A stretch of 64,000 nucleotides of DNA from Merdimonas faecis (GTDB lineage Bacteria > Bacillota > Clostridia > Lachnospirales > Lachnospiraceae), in assembly GCF_001754075.1 (NCBI RefSeq), contig NZ_MIEH01000018.1, positions 434,001 through 498,000 of the forward strand, given 5' to 3'. Shown here piece by piece: positions 26,268 through 34,606 of this stretch (the stretch's first letter is position 1; each line of letters starts with the position of its first letter). Under the pieces are notes generated by a model. The model searched no databases. It saw nothing but the letters and a program-made list of their open reading frames with translations, and had not been told where the DNA came from. Position numbers and translations under genes: made by a program.

Positions 26268-27968
26268 TTACCTGCCCGAAAAAATCATGATCGTCCGCTC
26301 TTTTACTTCTGCAAATTTCTGATCATCCAGAGGCTCCGCCTTGTCAAGGATCCCTTCCTGCGTCGATGCAATCCGGTACCACTTCTTTCCTTTCGGCAGC
26401 GCCGGGAGGGCAAATGTATGCTCCAGCCAGTGCATATTGTAAGCGACAAAACAGTCCTCGTCGTTCTCTCCTGTCTGATCTGCTCCGCTATAGTAAACCC
26501 CCAGCTGTCTGCTGGACACTTCCAGCGGTACTCTCCATGCATTTTCTCCATGATAAGATACATCCGGAACGCCTTTCTTAGAATAAGTCATCCCTGTCAT
26601 CTCTTTTTCAGGCCAGAATACCGGATGTTTTTTCCGGAAGGCGATCAGCTCCTTCACAAAATCATGGAGTTCCGGATGTTTTTCCAGTCCGCTCCAGTCA
26701 AGCCATCCCACCGGATTATCCTGACAATAGACGTTGTTGTTCCCTTTCTGCGTATTGCCGAATTCGTCCCCGGCCAGGATGCACGGTGTTCCCTGCGCAA
26801 GCAGCAACAGGAAGAATGCATTTCTTGTCTGATTCTTCCGAAGCTCTGTTACCGCCTTCTTCCGGGACGGCCCTTCCGCCCCGCAGTTCCAGCTGTAGTT
26901 ATAATCCGGTCCGTCCTGGTTCTGCTCTCCATTGGCTTCATTATGCTTACCGTCATAAGAGACAAGATCCCGCAGGGTAAACCCTGTCTGCCCGGTGATC
27001 ATATTCAAAATCTCTTTTGTTTCTGACTGATGGCGCAGCCAGTACATTACATCCCGCACCATCCCTTCATCACCCTTCAGGAACCGCCGCATCACTGTCT
27101 GGAATCCCGTATCATGCACCAGAATCTTTGTATGCTTCAGGATCGGATCCGTATGGATCGCATCCATAGGCGCCACATATGGGTTCAGAAGGAATCCGTC
27201 AATATGGTATTCCAGGCAGTAATACCTCAGACACTCCTCCATCAGCTGCTTAGAAGTATCCCCTGTAAAAGGCATCTCCAGTACTACTTCTATTCCTTCC
27301 TTATGGCAGGCCTTCACCATGTCTTTCAATTCTCTCTCTCCGTCACCGGAAGCCGCATAAGCACTCTTCGGCGCAAAGTAATATGCCGGGCCATACCCCC
27401 AATAATTCCGGAAACGTCCACACTCTTCGAACTCATATACGGGCATGCACTGGATTTGATTGATCCCCAGATCTTTCAGATAAGGCAGCTTTTCCACGAC
27501 ACCCGAAAACGTGCCTTTTTTCTCCACTCCCGAGGATGTATGCTTTGTAAATCCCCGGACATGCAGGCTGTAAGCCACGATGCTATGGAAGGGAAGCTTA
27601 AGAGGCTCATCTCCCTCCCAGTCATATCTGCCGCTTTTTAAAACGCCCCTGACCTCATGCTTCTGGATATCCCGTTCCTTCCCCCAGATATCCCGTCCGG
27701 CCAGGCCCCTGGCATAGGGATCTACCGTCACTTCACCGCCGATCATATAATTATATTCATAGTCAGCAGGATCCATACCCTCCAGGGCAAGAAAGCGTAC
27801 TTCGCCAATCGCTTCCGTCATTTCATACCGTTCTTTTGGCTCTTCTTCACCAGCTCTGTACAAAAGCAGCCAGCACCGCTCCCCTTCCGGAACCGCCACG
27901 GAAAAATTCACATGATCTCCCGAAATATTGATACCTAATGGTAATGGTTGCCCCTGTACTTCTCTCAT
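26268..27968 (-). CDS. GlgX/isoamylase homologue lacking the catalytic residues (pseudoenzyme)
   Basis: A 566-residue protein with the full fold order of a glycogen-debranching GH13 enzyme: an N-terminal Ig-like domain (PLGINISGDHVNFSVAVP), a central barrel, a KHNEANGEQNQDGPDYNYSWNCGAEG stretch typical of GlgX, and a C-terminal beta domain. All four conserved GH13 regions are altered: region I reads VVLEMPFTGD in place of DVVxNH, region II DGFLLNPYVAP in place of GFRFDxA, region III KILVHDTGFQ in place of the AEPW Glu, and region IV MITGQTGFTLRD in place of the AHDGFTLRD histidine/aspartate. The nucleophile Asp, acid/base Glu and stabilising Asp are all gone. It probably binds glucan or regulates. 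The frame is intact. Confidence 0.85.
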   Translation of the reverse strand: MREVQGQPLPLGINISGDHVNFSVAVPEGERCWLLLYRAGEEEPKERYEMTEAIGEVRFLALEGMDPADYEYNYMIGGEVTVDPYARGLAGRDIWGKERDIQKHEVRGVLKSGRYDWEGDEPLKLPFHSIVAYSLHVRGFTKHTSSGVEKKGTFSGVVEKLPYLKDLGINQIQCMPVYEFEECGRFRNYWGYGPAYYFAPKSAYAASGDGERELKDMVKACHKEGIEVVLEMPFTGDTSKQLMEECLRYYCLEYHIDGFLLNPYVAPMDAIHTDPILKHTKILVHDTGFQTVMRRFLKGDEGMVRDVMYWLRHQSETKEILNMITGQTGFTLRDLVSYDGKHNEANGEQNQDGPDYNYSWNCGAEGPSRKKAVTELRKNQTRNAFFLLLLAQGTPCILAGDEFGNTQKGNNNVYCQDNPVGWLDWSGLEKHPELHDFVKELIAFRKKHPVFWPEKEMTGMTYSKKGVPDVSYHGENAWRVPLEVSSRQLGVYYSGADQTGENDEDCFVAYNMHWLEHTFALPALPKGKKWYRIASTQEGILDKAEPLDDQKFAEVKERTIMIFSGR

Positions 27969-28003
27969 AGTCTGTCCTCTCTTTCTGTCTGCTTCCGGAC
28001 CGT

Positions 28004-29032
28004 TTACTGCCAGCCGTCCACCCCGTACATGTCTACATTTTCTGCATCGATCATGAATACTTCCTCATAAACTTCCGTTTCATAATCATTGCCCTCTAAA
28101 ATATTAATTCCTGTCTCCGCCGCTGTTTTTCCCATATTGATCGGCGACTGAGCTGCTGTTCCGGCAATCTGATTACCGGATTTCTTTAATTCCTTTTTGA
28201 TATCCGGCGAGCCGTCTACTCCATAGATGATCACGTCGCTAAGTCCTGCAAGATTGGCAGCTGTTTTCGCTCCTACGGCCAGCTGGTCATTCCCGCACAT
28301 AACAGCCGTGACATCCGGATGCTCCTGGAAGATTCTCTTTGCAGCCTCCAGAGCTTTTTCGAACTCACCATTTGTATCCTCCCTGGCCACAACCACAAAT
28401 CCTCTGTCCGCATCCGCAATGGCCTCTTCAAACCCCGTAATCCTGTCATTGATAGAATTCTGTGTCGGGCACTCCAGGATAGCCACTGTACCGCCGTCAG
28501 GACACCGCTCGATCAGATCCTCTCCGCAGATCTGACCGGCCTCAAAGTTATCGGATCCCACATATGCATCTACATAGTCCATTTCCTTGACCTGTGTATC
28601 AACATTAATGATTCTGACATCCGCCTCTTTAAGTGCCTCAAGAGATGGTGTGATGGCCTCCCAGTCTACCGGGCACAGAAAGATGGCGTCAATCCCCTCA
28701 TCGATCATTTCCTGAATCTGGCTTTCCTGTGTCTCCGGATCTGATGCCGGGTCTTTGGTGATCATCCGATACCCTTCTTCTTCTATCACCTCGCGGATCG
28801 CAGATTCCAAGGTGATGAAATAAGGATTTTCCATATCGATCGCGGTAAATCCAAAAAGAAAGGAATCCTCTTCCTCCGCCTCTTCTCCGTTTTCTGTATC
28901 TGCATCACTCTGTGTATCTTCGTCCGGCACAGCGTTATCCTCTGGTGTTCCTACATTTTGTTTACACCCTGAAAAGAGAAAAGCGCAGGAAAGTATCACG
29001 GCCAAGACCATAAACATTCTTTTTTTCAACAT
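28004..29032 (-). CDS. Sugar-type ABC substrate-binding lipoprotein (orphan)
   Basis: Extracytoplasmic solute-binding protein of the ribose/LacI type (peripla_BP_4). It is 342 residues. A lipoprotein signal with lipobox FLFSGC (Cys22) is followed by a very acidic linker (about 25-55), then the binding domain: FGFTAIDMENPYFITLESAI, GIDAIFLCPVDWEAITP, VMCGNDQLAVGAKTAANLAG and IYGVDGSPDIKKEL. The ligand is probably a sugar but is not certain. No ATPase or permease adjoins it, so it either works with a distant transporter or as a sensor. It is the promoter-proximal gene of the cluster with the dead debranching homologue, 35 bases away. Confidence 0.87.
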   Translation of the reverse strand: MLKKRMFMVLAVILSCAFLFSGCKQNVGTPEDNAVPDEDTQSDADTENGEEAEEEDSFLFGFTAIDMENPYFITLESAIREVIEEEGYRMITKDPASDPETQESQIQEMIDEGIDAIFLCPVDWEAITPSLEALKEADVRIINVDTQVKEMDYVDAYVGSDNFEAGQICGEDLIERCPDGGTVAILECPTQNSINDRITGFEEAIADADRGFVVVAREDTNGEFEKALEAAKRIFQEHPDVTAVMCGNDQLAVGAKTAANLAGLSDVIIYGVDGSPDIKKELKKSGNQIAGTAAQSPINMGKTAAETGINILEGNDYETEVYEEVFMIDAENVDMYGVDGWQ

Positions 29033-29113
29033 CTTTCTTTTCCTCCCTGTGCAGTTTTACACATACATATAAATATTTTACACTATTTTAAAGTATTTGG
29101 CTACTCTTCATTC

Positions 29114-29142
29114 TTGCTTTTTGGATTCTTCTTTGGTACAGT
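29114..29142 (+). promoter_or_regulatory. Possible promoter for the DUF1292 gene
   Basis: TTGCTT (29114-29119) and TACAGT (29137-29142), 17-base spacer, then AAGGAG before the ATG at 29176. Confidence 0.5.
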
Positions 29143-29175
29143 AAGAGTATCTACAAAATAAAGGAGATTCATATA

Positions 29176-29463
29176 ATGGACGAGTATATGACAGTTACCC
29201 TGACACTGGACAACGATGAAGTCGTGGAATGTGCAGTGCTCACCATCTTTTCTGCAAACGGACAGGACTATATTGCCCTGCTTCCTCTGGATGAAAAAGG
29301 AGAACCCCAGGACGGCGATGTATATCTGTACCGCTACATCGAAAACGATCCGGAAGATCCGGAGCTTGAAAACATCGAGGATGATGACGAATACGAGGCT
29401 GTCGCTGACGCTTTCGACGAGTGGATGGACACCCAGGACTTCGAAGACTTAGACGAGGAATAA
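29176..29463 (+). CDS. DUF1292 family protein
   Basis: Small, strongly acidic cytoplasmic protein (95 residues) of a family common in Firmicutes with no established function. The DUF1292 core is visible: MTVTLTLDNDEVVECAVLTI, then QDYIALLPLDEKGEPQDGDV and the YRYIEND segment, followed by an acidic tail ending DFEDLDEE. The start has a good AAGGAG. One of only two plus-strand genes here. Its last 15 bases overlap the end of the convergent helicase gene, so no terminator separates them. Confidence 0.88.
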   Translation: MDEYMTVTLTLDNDEVVECAVLTIFSANGQDYIALLPLDEKGEPQDGDVYLYRYIENDPEDPELENIEDDDEYEAVADAFDEWMDTQDFEDLDEE

Positions 29464-31287
29464 TTCCTCCACAAAACGGGAAGGATCCGCATCCTTTCCG
29501 TTTTTTTCTTTTACATAGCTGATCACAAGCTTATTCTTTGCCCGGGTCATTGCTACATAGAACAGACGCCTCTCCTCTTCAATTTCTGTTTCCAGCTTTG
29601 CCTTTTTATAGGGAATACATCCCTCATTTCCATGAATCACAAACACCGTATCAAATTCCAGGCCTTTAGCTCCATGCATAGTCATCAGCTTTACCCTGTC
29701 CTGCGTAAGATCCGGCCTCTTTTGTTCCTTCAGTGCCTTTCCATACTCATCTATATGAGCAAGCCATGCCTCCATTGTCGGATATTCCCTGGCTGACTGC
29801 TGAATTTCCTCCAGGACAGAAAAAAGTTCATCCGCTCCGATTCCCCGGTAAGCTGCATATTCCTTCAGGAATTCATCATAACCGATACTTTTGCGGATAT
29901 ACTGGATTGCCGCAAAAGGGGACTTATTTTTCAGCATCTTCATATCCCACTCCCACTGGTCGATCCGGTCCATCATCCATTCTTTGTCACAATAGAAATT
30001 CCGGATCGTTTCATAGGATATAGTATTTCCGGTCATGGCTTCTCTCCCAATATAACGCTTCGGCCGGTTAGCCACCTGCAGGAAATGCTTCCTTTCTCTG
30101 TTCCCAAGCGCCAGCTGGAAATAGCTGATCAGATCCATTCCTATAAAATGGTCATATATATTCTGGATCTGCTCCTTCATAACGAACGGGATCTGATATT
30201 CACTTAAAGTTTCCGAAAGAGTTCTTGCATCCAGGCTGGTTCTGTAGAGCACTGCAATCTCCGAATATTTTACCTTTTCTTCCAGCCTCTTCCCGATCTC
30301 TTCTGCCACATACCGGCTTTCCTCCTGCGGATCCTTCACCTCCTGCACATGGACAGTCTCTCCCGCGCCGGCATCCGCCCGCAGATTCTTTTTGTACCGT
30401 TCCTGATTATTTTCAATAACCCGAAGTGAACTTCTCACGATATTTCCGGTAGAACGATAGTTCCTGTCTAACAGGATCCTTTTCGCCTGTGGATAATCCG
30501 CACAGAATTTCTGCATGATCCCAGGTCTTGCTCCCCGGAACCCATATATAGACTGATCGTCATCCCCTACCACAAAAAGATTATTTTCCGGAGCCGCCAG
30601 CATCCGGATCACATCATACTGTACCTGATTGATATCCTGAAACTCATCAACCAGGATATAGCGGAACTTTTCCTGCCAGACCTTCAAAAGATCAGACCTT
30701 TTCTGAAAAAGTTCCCGGCATAAAAGCAGCATGTCTTCAAAGTCAATCCTTCCACATTTCCACTTCTGTCCCTCGTATTCCCGGTAAAGTGAGGCAAATC
30801 TCTCTGCCGGGATATGCGCCGGATGGTAATCTTCAATGTTCATTCCCCGGTTCTTTACATTCCCGATTTCTATCGCAAGTTCTTTAAGTCTGTCCTTTTC
30901 CTCTTCGGCCTCCCGGGATTCTTCCCACCCGATTTCCTGCATCGCCTGGCGGATCAGTTCCAGCTTCTCTACATCTTTCAGGAGCTGAAAGTCCCGGCTT
31001 CCGTATGCCCATTTCAGTATTCCGTAATAGATACCGTGAAAAGTTCCGAAAGTAACCCCGTTTCCTTTTGCCCCGGCAATCTTCCGGAACCGGTCACGCA
31101 TCTCACACGCGGCATACTTTGTAAAGGTAATGACCAGAATTTCTTCTGGCCTTACCTTATATTTCTGTATCAGATATTCAATTCTCCTGGCGATGGTAAG
31201 AGTTTTCCCGGAACCGGGACCGGCGAGGACCATACATGGTCCCCGATCATAGGCGACTGCCTCAGCCTGAGCATGATTTAAACTCAT
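29449..31287 (-). CDS. UvrD/PcrA-like superfamily 1 DNA helicase
   Basis: ATP-dependent 3'-5' DNA helicase. At 612 residues it is shorter than PcrA/UvrD (about 720-750). Motifs in order: Q-motif LNHAQAEAVA, Walker A AGPGSGKTLTI, motif Ia ITFTKYAACEMRDR, Walker B ILVDEFQDINQVQYD, motif III VGDDDQSIYGFRGARP, motif IV DRNYRST, motif V LMTMHGAKGLEFDTV, and motif VI RRLFYVAMTRAK. The missing length is from the C-terminus and the 2B domain. It may be a repair or conflict-resolving helicase distinct from the main PcrA. It lies 10 bases after gltX, so is cotranscribed. Confidence 0.92.
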   Translation of the reverse strand: MSLNHAQAEAVAYDRGPCMVLAGPGSGKTLTIARRIEYLIQKYKVRPEEILVITFTKYAACEMRDRFRKIAGAKGNGVTFGTFHGIYYGILKWAYGSRDFQLLKDVEKLELIRQAMQEIGWEESREAEEEKDRLKELAIEIGNVKNRGMNIEDYHPAHIPAERFASLYREYEGQKWKCGRIDFEDMLLLCRELFQKRSDLLKVWQEKFRYILVDEFQDINQVQYDVIRMLAAPENNLFVVGDDDQSIYGFRGARPGIMQKFCADYPQAKRILLDRNYRSTGNIVRSSLRVIENNQERYKKNLRADAGAGETVHVQEVKDPQEESRYVAEEIGKRLEEKVKYSEIAVLYRTSLDARTLSETLSEYQIPFVMKEQIQNIYDHFIGMDLISYFQLALGNRERKHFLQVANRPKRYIGREAMTGNTISYETIRNFYCDKEWMMDRIDQWEWDMKMLKNKSPFAAIQYIRKSIGYDEFLKEYAAYRGIGADELFSVLEEIQQSAREYPTMEAWLAHIDEYGKALKEQKRPDLTQDRVKLMTMHGAKGLEFDTVFVIHGNEGCIPYKKAKLETEIEEERRLFYVAMTRAKNKLVISYVKEKNGKDADPSRFVEELFLV

Positions 31288-31297
31288 CAGATTCCCC

Positions 31298-32758
31298 TTA
31301 CTTTGTTAATAATTCGATACCTTTCTTAATCCGCGCAAGTGACTCTTCTTTTCCAAGAATCTCCATGATCTCGGTTGCGCCACCCGGTGTATTCTGCTTT
31401 CCGGACACAGCCGTTCTGATCGGCCACATTACAAAGCCGGTCTTTACACCTTTTTCATCAACATATCCCTTCAGCAGTTCAAAAAGCGCATCATTACTGA
31501 AGTCCTCCTGCTTCTCGAGAAGCGGAAGTACCTCGGAAAGTACCTCCAGTGAATTTTCCTCATTCGTCTTCATTTTTTTATGGCAGTACATAGATGGATC
31601 ATACTCTGGAAGCTCTTCGAAAAAGTCGATCTGCTCCGCAATATCCGGAAAGATTTCAATCCTGGTCTTTACCAGGGCCGCAATTTTCTTTAAATCACAG
31701 TCCCGTTTTACCACTGCACTGATATATGGCTCTGCCATCTCGTAGAAACGGTCAAAGTCCATAGCCTTCAGATATTCACCGTTCATCCATTTCAGCTTTA
31801 CAATATCAAAGACGGCAGGAGACTTGCTCATATGCCGGTAATCAAACTCTTTTACCAGCTCTTCCAGAGAAAAAATCTCCTGGTTGCCGGACGGACACCA
31901 TCCAAGAAGCGCCACATAATTCACCACCGCCTCGGTCACAAATCCCTGCTCGATCAGGTCTTCGTAAGAAGAATGGCCGCAGCGTTTGCTCAGCTTTTTA
32001 TGATTTTCATCTGTGATCAGCGGACAGTGCACATACACCGGCACGTCCCAGCCAAATGCTTCATAAATTTTGTTGTATTTAGGAGCTGATGAGAGATACT
32101 CATTCCCCCTTACCACATGGGTGATTCCCATCAGATGGTCGTCAATTACATTGGCAAAATTATAGGTCGGGTATCCGTCGGATTTGATCAGGATCAGATC
32201 CTCCAGCTCCTCATTGGGAACCGTGATATCTCCATAGATGTCATCATGGAAAGTAGTCTCCCCTTCCGTAGGCATATTGAAACGGATCACATAAGGCTTC
32301 CCCGCAGCCAGATTAGCCTCCACTTCCTCTTTGCTGAGTCCCAGGCAGTGTTTGTCATAAACCACGATCTCCGGTCCGCCTTCCTCTGTCACCTTGCTTT
32401 TCAGGGAAGCAAGACGCTCCTTATCACAGAAACAATAGTAGGCGTCTCCCTGCTCGATCAGCTTCTTGGCATATTCCAGGTACAGTCCGGACTGATTTCG
32501 CTCACTCTGAACATAGGGCCCCACACCGCCGTCTTTATCCGGGCCCTCGTCATGGACAAGTCCTGTCTCCTCCAGAGTATGATAGATAATCTCCAGGGCT
32601 CCTTCCATGAAACGTTCCTGGTCCGTATCCTCGATTCTGAGAATAAAGTCACCGCCCTCGTGCTTTGCGATCAGATATGCGTACAACGCCGTTCTTAAAT
32701 TCCCCACATGCATCCGTCCCGTCGGACTGGGTGCAAATCTTGTCCTTACTTTTTTCAT
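31298..32758 (-). CDS. gltX: Glutamate-tRNA ligase
   Basis: Class I aminoacyl-tRNA synthetase that charges tRNA-Glu. It is 486 residues. The HIGH-type motif is [16 protein letters not shown], the KMSKS-type motif is [13 protein letters not shown], and [25 protein letters not shown]-like substrate residues are present ([22 protein letters not shown]). It starts with ATG behind AGGAG. The C-terminal anticodon-binding helical domain is present. It lies between the split threonine/serine exporter and the helicase. No T-box leader is visible upstream, and a gap of only 16 bases separates it from the exporter gene. Confidence 0.96.
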   Translation of the reverse strand: MKKVRTRFAPSPTGRMHVGNLRTALYAYLIAKHEGGDFILRIEDTDQERFMEGALEIIYHTLEETGLVHDEGPDKDGGVGPYVQSERNQSGLYLEYAKKLIEQGDAYYCFCDKERLASLKSKVTEEGGPEIVVYDKHCLGLSKEEVEANLAAGKPYVIRFNMPTEGETTFHDDIYGDITVPNEELEDLILIKSDGYPTYNFANVIDDHLMGITHVVRGNEYLSSAPKYNKIYEAFGWDVPVYVHCPLITDENHKKLSKRCGHSSYEDLIEQGFVTEAVVNYVALLGWCPSGNQEIFSLEELVKEFDYRHMSKSPAVFDIVKLKWMNGEYLKAMDFDRFYEMAEPYISAVVKRDCDLKKIAALVKTRIEIFPDIAEQIDFFEELPEYDPSMYCHKKMKTNEENSLEVLSEVLPLLEKQEDFSNDALFELLKGYVDEKGVKTGFVMWPIRTAVSGKQNTPGGATEIMEILGKEESLARIKKGIELLTK

Positions 32759-32774
32759 GTTCTTTCTCCTTTTT

Positions 32775-33245
32775 CTATTTTAATTTTTGTCGTCTTCTTC
32801 TGCCGTTCTTCCAGTACTGCCCCTGGAAAACCTCACGGGGGATCGAGACTACCAGCACGATCCCAAGTACAATGGCAAAGGCGATCTTCAGTGCCTCCAG
32901 CCCGCTCTGCCCTGCCAGTCCTGTCTGCCCGGTAACCAGATAATATGCGGTATAGTAAACTCTGGCTCCCGGGACTAATGGAAAAATCCCGGAAATCAGG
33001 AAAACCGTGATCGGACACTTCATCTTCACCGTCAGCATCCTGGATATAAAAACCACCACTAAAGCCCCCGCAAAGGACGCCATCGCGGCAGAGGAATATC
33101 CCTCGATCCAGATATAGACCAGCCATCCGGCTGTCCCCGTCACGCCTCCAGCCACATAATATCTGCGCGGCACGTTAAAAAGAATCTCAAATGCAACAGA
33201 TCCCAAAAAGGGGCAGATCAGATTTGCGACTAATCCCTGTATCAT
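32775..33245 (-). CDS. ThrE-type exporter, small subunit (DUF3815)
   Basis: Membrane protein of 156 residues with about four to five transmembrane helices ([74 protein letters not shown]). The [15 protein letters not shown] motif is typical of the ThrE second half. In Corynebacterium ThrE exports threonine and serine; in many Firmicutes the protein is split into two genes like here. Its ATG overlaps the stop of the larger subunit gene by four bases, so the two are coupled and presumably form one complex. Substrate is by homology only. Confidence 0.86.
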   Translation of the reverse strand: MIQGLVANLICPFLGSVAFEILFNVPRRYYVAGGVTGTAGWLVYIWIEGYSSAAMASFAGALVVVFISRMLTVKMKCPITVFLISGIFPLVPGARVYYTAYYLVTGQTGLAGQSGLEALKIAFAIVLGIVLVVSIPREVFQGQYWKNGRRRRQKLK

Positions 33246-34474
33246 ATCATAACCCCTCCTGTGAAACTGTTATAGATACTCAGCGTGGTTCCGACACCGA
33301 CTGCAATATATACAAATACCAGCAGTGCATCGATCATACGCACTGTCCCGGACAAAAAGTCACTGTCTGCAATTTCCCGGATCGCATTAGTAAAAGCAAG
33401 CCCCGGTACCAGAGGCATGATCGCCCCTATGATCATTCCGTCAAGCCTTGATATGCCAAGGAACGGAATATGTACAGCCAGAATCGCCAGCGCTGTGATG
33501 AGAGCGCCGCCCACCATATTGACGATGATTTTAGACATATTCATCCTTTTTCCAAACAATACCCAGACATATAACAGACATCCGATGAAAAAGGCGGCCA
33601 GACTTTCCTGCAGATTTGCCCCCAGAAGGTATCCAAACGCCGCACTGCCTACACCGGCCGCAAACACCTGATACGCTCCTCGTTTCCCCGGAATCTTCTC
33701 AATTTCTCTGAGCCGTTCCCATGCAGCATCAATTCCTATATGTCCCGCACTGATCTCTCTGGACAATTCATTGACCTCTGCCACAATTCCCAGGTGCGCG
33801 CCCGAAAGAGGCACATGCTTTACCTTTGTGTAGACCTCATTCATACCTTTTTCCGCCGTGATAAAAATAGCATGGCTTATAATAAATGTATCTACATAAT
33901 CTACGTGGAATCGTTTGCAGATTCTGGTCATAGTCTCCTCCACCCGGAAGATTTCCGCCCCGTTTTTTAACAGGACCTGACCGGCTTCTACTGCCAGATC
34001 TACTACTTTTTTAACATCAATCTCCGAATCCAGCCTCTTCTTTAAATATACCATATCGACCAGACGCACTCCATCTTCATAGATCGGTTCCCGGTAATTA
34101 TCAGTAAAGAAGCCTGCCACGATATGAGAATTAACAAAACCACATTCCCGGTAAAATCCCAGTGTAGCCTCACTATTCCCGGTTCCCACATACATAAGGT
34201 CACATCGGTTGCTGTAATGCTCACACAAAAAATGGATCATATATCTTCCATATCCCTTACGCTGGACTTCCGGCATCGTCGCTATATTTTTCAGCTCACA
34301 TTTCCGATGGTTTAAAAGAACTACGACTGCAACCGTAACCGCCTGCCCCTGGTCATATAACACGAACAGATCCCCTTGATCCAGATATTTCATGATCATA
34401 TCTTCCTGGGGATCCGCCAGCAGAAGCATATCCATATAATCTCTTTTGCCTTCTGTAATCTGCTGAATTTCCAT
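33242..34474 (-). CDS. GNAT acetyltransferase fused to ThrE-type exporter (DUF1212)
   Basis: A two-part protein of 410 residues. Residues 1-150 look like a GNAT acetyltransferase: the acetyl-CoA motif KNIATMPEVQRKGYGRYMI and the later GNSEATLGFYRECGFVN are both present. Residues 155-410 are the larger ThrE half: a soluble start (VKKVVDLAVEAGQVLLKNGAEIFRVEETM), then about five membrane helices with LDGMIIGAIMPLVPGLAFTNAIREI. The two parts are in one frame with no stop or linker break. The fusion suggests that an amino acid or its acetyl derivative is the cargo, or that acetylation gates export; neither is shown. It has its own promoter with an overlapping palindrome. Confidence 0.85.
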   Translation of the reverse strand: MEIQQITEGKRDYMDMLLLADPQEDMIMKYLDQGDLFVLYDQGQAVTVAVVVLLNHRKCELKNIATMPEVQRKGYGRYMIHFLCEHYSNRCDLMYVGTGNSEATLGFYRECGFVNSHIVAGFFTDNYREPIYEDGVRLVDMVYLKKRLDSEIDVKKVVDLAVEAGQVLLKNGAEIFRVEETMTRICKRFHVDYVDTFIISHAIFITAEKGMNEVYTKVKHVPLSGAHLGIVAEVNELSREISAGHIGIDAAWERLREIEKIPGKRGAYQVFAAGVGSAAFGYLLGANLQESLAAFFIGCLLYVWVLFGKRMNMSKIIVNMVGGALITALAILAVHIPFLGISRLDGMIIGAIMPLVPGLAFTNAIREIADSDFLSGTVRMIDALLVFVYIAVGVGTTLSIYNSFTGGVMI

Positions 34475-34491
34475 GTCTTTGCTCCTTGCCT

Positions 34492-34508
34492 TGAATGAAT
34501 CTCATTCA
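34492..34508. promoter_or_regulatory. Palindromic operator candidate at the GNAT-ThrE start site
   Basis: TGAATGA-ATC-TCATTCA, a perfect 7-3-7 inverted repeat, touching the -10 box and covering the predicted transcription start. The position fits a repressor site. Regulator unknown. Confidence 0.55.
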
Positions 34509-34536
34509 TTATAGCACCGACGCCGCAATTCCTCAA
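34508..34536 (-). promoter_or_regulatory. Promoter for the GNAT-ThrE gene
   Basis: Minus-strand TTGAGG (34531-34536) and TATAAT (34508-34513), 17-base spacer, followed by AAGGAG and the ATG at 34474. Confidence 0.75.
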
Positions 34537-34543
34537 CCCCCAG

Positions 34544-34578
34544 AAAAAGGGTGTCCCGACATGTGTCAGAACACCCTT
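34544..34578 (-). terminator. Terminator of the glycine reductase operon
   Basis: Minus-strand arms AAGGGTGTTCTGACA and TGTCGGGACACCCTT, with a short loop and a TTTTT run, 29 bases after the grdD stop. The arm shares AGGGTGTCCC with the palindromic element at 4864-4896. Confidence 0.85.
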
Positions 34579-34606
34579 CTTTACAGATTTATCAGATCTC
34601 TTATCC

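Noticed and set aside
34544-34578. Riboswitch or mobile element end at the grdD terminator
   Set aside because: A stem followed by a T-run directly after the last operon gene is a standard terminator; only the shared 10-mer with 4864-4896 is worth noting.
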